Origin: Acidobacteriota bacterium
GTDB taxonomy: Bacteria; Acidobacteriota; Terriglobia; Acidiferrales; UBA7541
Assembly (NCBI GenBank): GCA_013289665.1
Contig: JABCZN010000003.1
Coordinates: 62,001 to 126,000 of the forward strand
Direction: 5' to 3'
DNA length: 64,000 nt
A program made the translations under genes and the position numbers. Under the pieces are notes generated by a model, which was not told the DNA's origin, ran no database searches, and saw only the letters and a list, made by a program, of their open reading frames with translations. Positions 62,383 through 64,000 of this stretch are shown here, in pieces (within the stretch, counting starts at the first letter, position 1; each line of letters opens with the position of its first letter).

Positions 62383-64000
62383 TTGAACCTTTTCATCCCC
62401 GTTTCTCTGGCTCGCCGTTTCTGTCTGTCGGCCACCCTCGGCGCCATCTTTATTCTCGCCCCGGCTTCGAGTCTTCTCGCCAAGCCGCCGGATGCCGCGG
62501 CAAAACCTTCTCCACTCATCGCCGCATTGAAGGCGGAGCTGGAACGTTCCATGAAAGTGTATGGCGCGCAGGATCCCGCCGCCTATTTCATCAGTTACAC
62601 GCTCACCGACACCCAGCGTGCCACGGTTTCCGGTTCGAACGGCGCCCTCCTCAGCAGCGATGACGGGCGAAACCGGTGGCTCGAAGTTGCGGTTCGCACC
62701 GGCAGCTATGAACTGGACAACACGCATAAGGTTGACGGCCGTCAGCCTCCCTCCGGCAGCCCCGGAACCAACGTGCCCGTTGACGACGATCCCGAGGTCC
62801 TCCGCCGAGCCGTGTGGCTCGAGACGGATACTGAATATCGCTCGGCCGCGGAAGCGCTCATCAAGATCAAAACCGGCAAAGAAGTGAAGGTGCAAAGCGA
62901 AGAAGGCGCCGCCCCGGATTTTTCCCGCGAAAAGCCGCAGGTCTTTACCGGTCCACTGGTTTCCTTTTCGCTCGATCGCAAGCCATGGGAGCAGAAGGTG
63001 CGCGACTACACGCGCTACTTTCGCGAATCCGGCGCGGTGATCAATTCCATCGTCACCTTCACCGCCCAGGCGCAAAGTCAGCTCCAGGTGAATTCCGAGG
63101 GCACCCAGCTTCAGTATGGCCAGGTTCGCTACCGCCTGGAACTTTTCATCCAGGGCAAAGCCTCCGACGGCATGGACATCGACCGGTACTTCAACTTTGA
63201 CTGGGTAAATCCCGCCGATGCGCCGGATGACAAAGCAGTTCTCGCTGCCTCCGCGCAGTTGCGCAAGGAAATGGAAGGCCTGGTGGTTTCGCCGTTGAAC
63301 GATCCCACAGTTGGGCCCGCTCTGCTCACCGGCCGCGCCGCGGCCGTTTTCTTTCACGAGGTCTTCGGTCACCGCGCCGAAGGTCACCGCCAAAAGGATG
63401 TGACCGAGGGACAGACCTTCGCCAAAAAGGTCGGCGAACAGATTTTCCCCAGTTTCCTGACGGTCGTGGATGACGCCACCGAAAAAAAAGTCGTGGGCCA
63501 GGATTTGCTCGGCTACTACCAATTTGACGACGAGGGCGTGGCCGCCGAGCGCGTGGTCCTGGTGGATCACGGGGTCCTGAAAAACTTCGAAATGTCGCGC
63601 TCGCCGCTGAAGGATTTTCCGCATTCGAACGGCCACGGACGCCGCCAGCTCGGCGCCACGCCCGTTTCCCGCCAGGGCAATCTGCTGGTGGAAAGCAACA
63701 AGATGGTCACCAACGCGCAACTCCGGGCCAAACTGGTCGAGCTCGTAAAGCAGCAGGGCAAGCCTTACGGCTTACTGATTGACGACATCGCCGGCGGTTT
63801 CACTTTCACCGGCCGCGGGCAGCCTCAGGCTTTCCAGGTGGAACCACTTGTCGTTTACAAGGTTTTTGCGGATGGCCGCCCCGATCAACTCGTCCGCGGC
63901 GTGGATATTGTCGGAACACCGCTCGCCGCCCTGACGAAAATCGTTGCCACCGGCGACACGCTGGAGGTCTTCAACGGCTACTGCGGCGCCGAATCCGGGT
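62383..64000 (+). CDS. Exported TldD/PmbA-family metallopeptidase, 3' end outside window
   Basis: At least 539 residues, open to the window end. A signal peptide-like N-terminus (ARRFCLSATLGAIFILAPASSLLA) is followed by the TldD/PmbA fold. The zinc motif is FFHEVFGHRAEGHR (HExxxH, about residue 328). The later conserved block is TPVSRQGNLLVESN and IDDIAGGFTFTGRGQPQAFQ. Cytoplasmic TldD-TldE cleaves peptides such as microcin precursors; an exported form is less usual. The start is TTG at 62383 behind GAGG; GTG at 62368 is also in frame. Confidence 0.85.
   Translation, partial: MNLFIPVSLARRFCLSATLGAIFILAPASSLLAKPPDAAAKPSPLIAALKAELERSMKVYGAQDPAAYFISYTLTDTQRATVSGSNGALLSSDDGRNRWLEVAVRTGSYELDNTHKVDGRQPPSGSPGTNVPVDDDPEVLRRAVWLETDTEYRSAAEALIKIKTGKEVKVQSEEGAAPDFSREKPQVFTGPLVSFSLDRKPWEQKVRDYTRYFRESGAVINSIVTFTAQAQSQLQVNSEGTQLQYGQVRYRLELFIQGKASDGMDIDRYFNFDWVNPADAPDDKAVLAASAQLRKEMEGLVVSPLNDPTVGPALLTGRAAAVFFHEVFGHRAEGHRQKDVTEGQTFAKKVGEQIFPSFLTVVDDATEKKVVGQDLLGYYQFDDEGVAAERVVLVDHGVLKNFEMSRSPLKDFPHSNGHGRRQLGATPVSRQGNLLVESNKMVTNAQLRAKLVELVKQQGKPYGLLIDDIAGGFTFTGRGQPQAFQVEPLVVYKVFADGRPDQLVRGVDIVGTPLAALTKIVATGDTLEVFNGYCGAESG

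Overview
The window is a GC-rich bacterial chromosome segment of mostly housekeeping genes, interrupted by accessory islands and gene remnants. Gene content and order suggest an acidobacterium (Acidobacteriota, Terriglobia-like). The pointers are a decayed dprA before topA-xerC, the rplU-rpmA-obgE-nadD-rsfS-rlmH block, hslVU next to a minor-pilin cluster, futalosine-pathway menaquinone genes (mqnA, mqnC), and many secreted proteins with DUF3857, DUF1579, FecR or TldD domains. This assignment is inference. No rRNA, tRNA, CRISPR array, prophage or intact insertion sequence was seen.

Layout. 0-11 kb: the 3' end of fusA, an MFS transporter, an isoprenylcysteine-methyltransferase-like protein, a membrane protein with a degenerate GGDEF domain, a Gly/Tyr-rich secreted protein, a DUF1579 protein, a secreted phosphoesterase and a large DUF3857/transglutaminase/TPR protein. 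11-16.5 kb: a collapsed dprA pseudogene, topA, xerC and an outer-membrane protein. 16.5-26.5 kb: a decayed HigA-type antitoxin, a 98-aa protein, then rplU-rpmA-obgE-nadD-rsfS-rlmH, a cobO-like gene, accD-folC and purE-purK. 26.5-36.1 kb, mostly on the minus strand: a Tat-signal thiamine-diphosphate enzyme paired with a dihaem cytochrome c, then a heavy-metal RND efflux operon (TolC, adaptor, pump, small Cys-rich protein) divergent from an RcnR-like regulator, then a broken P-type ATPase. 36.1-41 kb: a sulfite-dehydrogenase-like pair (molybdoenzyme plus cytochrome c), a glutamine amidotransferase, an SDR and a secreted protein. 41-49.7 kb: four type IV minor pilins, hslVU, a lipoprotein, and a fumarylacetoacetase-family enzyme with small membrane proteins. 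50-54 kb: a biotin-dependent acyl-CoA carboxylase set (carboxyltransferase, biotin carboxylase, biotin carrier) with a vapC remnant wedged inside. 54.8-64 kb: a SurA-like lipoprotein, rpmB, mqnA-mqnC, an RNase HI fusion, a zinc-ribbon coiled-coil protein, small membrane proteins, a phosphatase remnant, a FecR-domain protein and a secreted TldD-family protein that runs off the window.

The most distinctive points are four. (1) The exported TPP enzyme with its own dihaem cytochrome. (2) The metal-efflux locus, where the sensor ligands (H3/C35/H60/H64), a 20-bp palindromic operator and the Asp-Asp-Glu motif of the pump all suggest divalent Ni/Co. (3) An unusual density of gene remnants (dprA, higA, P1B-ATPase with a micro-inversion, vapC, PP2C). 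(4) Two families of short palindromic intergenic repeats.
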